This document shows, in pieces, positions 61,373 to 64,000 of a stretch of DNA of 64,000 nt. The position numbers and the translations under genes are program-made. The stretch is taken from contig NZ_BONZ01000086.1 in assembly GCF_016862975.1 (NCBI RefSeq), forward strand, positions 27,805 through 91,804, in the 5' to 3' direction. Below the pieces are notes generated by a model. It did no database searches. It was not told the origin of the DNA and saw only the letters and a list, made by a program, of their open reading frames with translations. This DNA comes from Rugosimonospora africana (lineage in GTDB: Bacteria > Actinomycetota > Actinomycetes > Mycobacteriales > Micromonosporaceae). The number at the start of each line of letters is the position of its first letter. Within the stretch, counting starts at the first letter, position 1.

Positions 61373-62356
61373 TCAGGACCACTCCCGCCGCACCGCCAGA
61401 ACCAGGCCGCGGTAGTCCTCGCCGCAGGGCCCGCAGGCGAGTAGATGCGCCGCGATTCCGGGGTATCGGCGGGCTGCTTCGGCCCGGGACGCGTCGTCGC
61501 GGGCCAGATCGGCGTAGACGTGCAACAGGTGCAGCGCCTGCTCGCAGCCGACGTCCCGGGGATCGGTGTTCAGGAACCGCTCCAGCTTCGCCCAACCGGT
61601 CATGGTCGCCTCACCCCGATTCTGTGCTCCGGCCGTGTCTTCTGCCCTGTTGTCTGAGGCATCCGGCGATGGTGCCGCGGCTGGCAGATATCCGTTAGCG
61701 GCAAGCGTCGCCCGCAACTTACGTCGGGCGTCGAACATGATCTTGTAGATCGCGTTGCGGGTCGAGCCCCACCGCGCGACCAAAGCGTCGAGCGGGATGC
61801 CGTTGACGACCAACGCGAGGAATACCTGCCGTTGCCGTTCGGTCAGCTCCTCCTCGACGGCGCGGCGCAGGGTCGCGATCAGCTCGCGTTGTTGGACGTA
61901 CTCGTCCGGGCGCATCCCGAACCGGTCGGGCAACCGATCCCAGTCCTGCGCGTCCAGGGCGACGGACGGGTTGCGGGACCAGAAATGTCGCCCGAGCTTG
62001 TTCGACACCTCGAGAATGGCGAATTTGTAGGCCCAGGTCGTGAACCGGCTCTCACCGCGGAACTCGGTGAGTTTGGTGATGATCGACACCAGTGCGTCGT
62101 CGGCGGCCTGATGGGCGAGATCGTCCAGTTCGGGACCGCTGAACGGATGGTGTCCGCCTCGGCGGTGCAGTTCGGCCCGGGCGGCCCGCAGGAGCAGGTC
62201 ATGGAGCCCCCGCCGCGCCTGGTCGCCGGTGCGGCCCGGGTCGGCCAACTCCGCCACCCACCGGGCGGTTTCCTCGCCCACGCCACGCCCGGAAGGCGCC
62301 CCGACCGGGATCTGCTCCGCCGGGGCACCGTCTGCGGTCGTGTCAGCCGATTGCAC
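61373..62356 (-). CDS. Sigma-70 family factor with fused zinc-finger (anti-sigma-like) domain
   Basis: Protein of 327 residues. Region 2 of an ECF-type sigma factor is at about 78-121 (FRGESRFTTWAYKFAILEVS) and region 4 at about 165-217 (LTERQRQVFLALVVNGIPLD, RNAIYKIMFDARRKLRA). A linker of about 30 residues follows, then a domain from residue 252 that holds Cys271, His276/279, His304, Cys308 and Cys311, the pattern of zf-HC2 zinc-binding anti-sigma domains. In most genomes such domains are separate proteins encoded after the sigma gene. GGTGAGGCGACC ahead of an internal ATG (61601-61603) suggests the C-terminal piece may also be translated alone. The frame is open without interruption. Confidence 0.83.
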   Translation of the reverse strand: MQSADTTADGAPAEQIPVGAPSGRGVGEETARWVAELADPGRTGDQARRGLHDLLLRAARAELHRRGGHHPFSGPELDDLAHQAADDALVSIITKLTEFRGESRFTTWAYKFAILEVSNKLGRHFWSRNPSVALDAQDWDRLPDRFGMRPDEYVQQRELIATLRRAVEEELTERQRQVFLALVVNGIPLDALVARWGSTRNAIYKIMFDARRKLRATLAANGYLPAAAPSPDASDNRAEDTAGAQNRGEATMTGWAKLERFLNTDPRDVGCEQALHLLHVYADLARDDASRAEAARRYPGIAAHLLACGPCGEDYRGLVLAVRREWS

Positions 62357-62516
62357 GCCGCCAATCCTACGAGCCCGCGGGCGAGACCCGGCCCGACTTG
62401 GGCCGGGATGTTACGGACCCCTTAACGGCCGGCGTGGTCGCGCGCCCGGGGGTAAGACGCCGCGCGTGCCCGACGCGAACCATGCGTCCGACAGGTAGAA
62501 CCCGACAGGAGAAGTT

Positions 62517-63647
62517 ATGGGTACCACCGCTCGCATCACCGGAATCGCCGGCTTGGCGTTGGCGGCCACCGCGCTGGGCGCCGCGCCCGCCACGGCATCG
62601 CCGTCGCACTCCACCGCCGGTGCGGTGTTCGTTCAGACCGACAACGTCGACGGCAACGCGGTCGTCGCCTACGACCGGGGCGCCGACGGCAGCTTGCGCC
62701 GGGCCGGCACGTATCCGACCGGCGGCCGGGGCGGGGCACTCAACGGCTCCGTCGTCGACCACCTCGCCTCGCAGGGCTCGCTGGCCTACGACCGCGCCCA
62801 CGGCCTGCTCTACGCCGTCAACGCCGGCAGCAACACCATCAGCGTCTTCGACGTCCACGGAGACAGGCTCGTGCACCGCCAGCAGCTCTCGACCGGCGGC
62901 GACTTCCCGGTCAGCGTCGCCGTACACGGCAACCTCGTCTACGTGCTCAACGCCCGCGGCGGCGGGTCGCTGCAGGGTTTCCGGCGCGTGGGCGGCCTTC
63001 TGGTACGCGTCCCGACCTGGAACCGCGCCCTCGGGCTCGTCCCGGTCACGGACGCCAACGAGTTCACCCACACGCCGGGTCAGGTCGCGTTCACGCCCGA
63101 CGGCAGCAGGCTGCTGGTGACGACCAAGGCCGCCGGCAACGACATCGACGTGTTCACTGTCGACCGCTTCGGTGGGCTCTCGACCAAGCCGGTGGTCAAC
63201 TCCGATCCGGACGCGGTGCCGTTCGCGGTCGCGTTCGATCCCCGTGGCCACGTGGTCGTCGCGGAGGCCGGGCCCAACGCCGCGGCCACCTTCACCCTCG
63301 GCCGCGACGACGAACTCACCAACACCTCCCGCACGCCCACCGGGCAGGCGGCCACCTGCTGGATCGTGGTCGCCGGCGAGCACTTCTACCTGTCCAACGC
63401 CGGCAGCGGCAGCATCTCCGGCTTCCAGGGTGGGCCGGACGGCACGCTGACTCCGCTGGGTACCACCGGCACCGACCCGGGCACGGTGGACGTGACCGTG
63501 TCTCCCGACGGCCGGTACCTGTACGCGCAGACCGGTGGGGCCGGCGTCGTCGACGAGTATCGGGTGGCCCGTGACGGGTCGCTGACAGAGGTCGGGTCCG
63601 TCACCGTACCCGGCGCGACCGGCGGTGAGGGGATCGTCGCCTCCTGA
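62517..63647 (+). CDS. Secreted beta-propeller protein (lactonase-like fold)
   Basis: Protein of 376 residues. ATG 62517 follows GGAGAAG and starts a signal peptide cut near ATASPSHS (about residue 30). The rest repeats the seven-bladed-propeller pattern of 6-phosphogluconolactonase-like proteins: LYAVNAGSNTISVFDV, GQVAFTPDGSRLLVTTKAAG, FAVAFDPRGHVVVAEAGP, FYLSNAGSGSISGFQ and VSPDGRYLYAQTG. The acid residues of true lactonases are not clear, so binding rather than catalysis is likely. It is divergent from the sigma-factor fusion, 160 bases away, and may be its target. Confidence 0.85.
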   Translation: MGTTARITGIAGLALAATALGAAPATASPSHSTAGAVFVQTDNVDGNAVVAYDRGADGSLRRAGTYPTGGRGGALNGSVVDHLASQGSLAYDRAHGLLYAVNAGSNTISVFDVHGDRLVHRQQLSTGGDFPVSVAVHGNLVYVLNARGGGSLQGFRRVGGLLVRVPTWNRALGLVPVTDANEFTHTPGQVAFTPDGSRLLVTTKAAGNDIDVFTVDRFGGLSTKPVVNSDPDAVPFAVAFDPRGHVVVAEAGPNAAATFTLGRDDELTNTSRTPTGQAATCWIVVAGEHFYLSNAGSGSISGFQGGPDGTLTPLGTTGTDPGTVDVTVSPDGRYLYAQTGGAGVVDEYRVARDGSLTEVGSVTVPGATGGEGIVAS

Positions 63648-63660
63648 TCCGGCGGCCCAC

Positions 63661-63696
63661 GCGCGACGCCACCGCCCCCGGGCGGCGGCGTCGCGC
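63661..63696. terminator. Bidirectional terminator hairpin
   Basis: A 17-base-pair stem with one mismatch (63661-63677 with 63680-63696); the top opens to a small loop. Located between the convergent propeller and debranching-type genes. Confidence 0.6.
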
Positions 63697-63757
63697 CGTC
63701 GCGAGCGGTGGCTGCGCGGGTGCGGTCTGTGGCCGCAACCCAGGGGCCGTCACAGAC

Positions 63758-64000
63758 CTACCCCTCCAGGCTCGGGGTGCCGATGGCGTCCATCCGACCC
63801 CAGCGGCCCGGGATGTCGAACAGCTCGATCCGACCGAACCGAGCCGGTACGGCGGGCGTCACGACGAGGTCCTCCCCGTACGGGTCGAGGCCGAGCAGGA
63901 CGCGTAGCAACAGAAACGTGGCGCCGGTGGACATGGCGTGTGGACTGTTCGCGGTTGGATACGGGATCGGGTTCTGGGTGAGGTCGCGCTCATACCCCCC
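63758..64000 (-). CDS. C-terminal part of a glycogen debranching-type protein (cut by window edge)
   Basis: The frame runs from the right window edge to a TAG at 63758-63760, about 80 codons. NPIPYPTANSPHAMSTGATF followed by LLLRVLLGLDPYGEDLVVTP and VPARFGRIELFDIPGRWGRM reads like the end of the amylo-alpha-1,6-glucosidase/debranching family (YPxACSPQAxAxGAxxLLLxxLLGL...L...P.LP). The catalytic domain lies outside the window, so the substrate is not known; glycogen or other alpha-glucans are likely. Confidence 0.65.
   Translation of the reverse strand, partial: GGYERDLTQNPIPYPTANSPHAMSTGATFLLLRVLLGLDPYGEDLVVTPAVPARFGRIELFDIPGRWGRMDAIGTPSLEG

Overview
The window is high-GC DNA (about 70% G+C by eye, strongly GC-biased third codon positions) from an actinobacterium. 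The mix of secreted CBM2-bearing polysaccharide hydrolases, many NarL-type two-component pairs, PadR, TetR and LacI regulators and a SpoIIE/RsbW/STAS partner-switching set fits a filamentous soil or plant-litter actinomycete. Micromonosporaceae is my best guess, but nothing here proves the genus. There is no rRNA, no intact tRNA, no CRISPR array, no insertion sequence and no integrase. The window cuts a GNAT acetyltransferase at the left edge and a probable glycogen-debranching protein at the right edge.

Layout. 1-6.6 kb: GNAT tail, a NarL-type kinase/regulator pair, a secreted type-B carboxylesterase, and an OmpR/HisKA pair divergent from a VanY-like zinc D,D-peptidase, followed by a decayed PhoX fragment. 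7.3-13 kb: secreted and membrane proteins, including a TIGR03118 beta-propeller protein, a threonine/proline-rich surface protein, and LemA coupled to a large DUF2207-like membrane protein. 13.2-15.9 kb: a tandem of secreted CBM2 enzymes, a GH5 mannanase and an SGNH/CE3-type esterase. 15.9-25.2 kb: another NarL-type pair, an exported hydrolase with a membrane tail, a HAD phosphatase, a small unknown protein, a thioesterase, a phosphotransferase, LtrA, a YCII protein and a membrane-anchored bulb-lectin protein.

25.3-33 kb: an SDR, then an operon of a pyruvate-oxidase-like ThDP enzyme, a 1008-residue FAD/Fe-S dehydrogenase and a small basic protein, followed by a HAD-like gene with a small membrane protein and a RHH/PIN-like toxin-antitoxin pair with a near-leaderless promoter. 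33-42 kb: a membrane cyclophilin, a PadR/methyltransferase module, the partner-switching set (RsbW-like kinase, STAS antagonist, GAF-SpoIIE phosphatase), a 28-bp tandem repeat, and a PadR/ABC/FtsX operon.

42-47.3 kb: a complete L-arabinose operon (araB-araD-araA) with its LacI-type regulator upstream and LacI-like operator sites between them. 47.9-56.2 kb: small single genes (SHOCT, methyltransferase, two VOC proteins), a divergent MFS/TetR pair with twin operators, a phosphotransferase, a 2-hydroxyacid dehydrogenase and several small unknown genes. 56.2-58.6 kb: a noncoding stretch with a tRNA-like folded element and two inverted repeats, then an ABC-2 type exporter. 58.7-64 kb: a lipoprotein phosphoesterase, an RclA-type disulfide oxidoreductase, a sigma factor carrying its own zinc-finger (anti-sigma-like) domain, divergent from a secreted beta-propeller protein.

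The clearest functional links are arabinose use (araBDA plus regulator), hemicellulose attack (mannanase plus esterase), an envelope-sensing VanRS/VanY-like unit, a membrane-linked oxidation operon for 2-keto and 2-hydroxy acids, and two drug-export style modules each beside its own repressor. The most unusual items are the sigma/zinc-finger fusion with an internal ribosome binding site, a 30-bp perfect palindrome across a start codon, the near-leaderless toxin-antitoxin promoter whose -10 box is half of its operator, and the folded tRNA-like element. I could not run any search, so family names rest on motifs I read directly.
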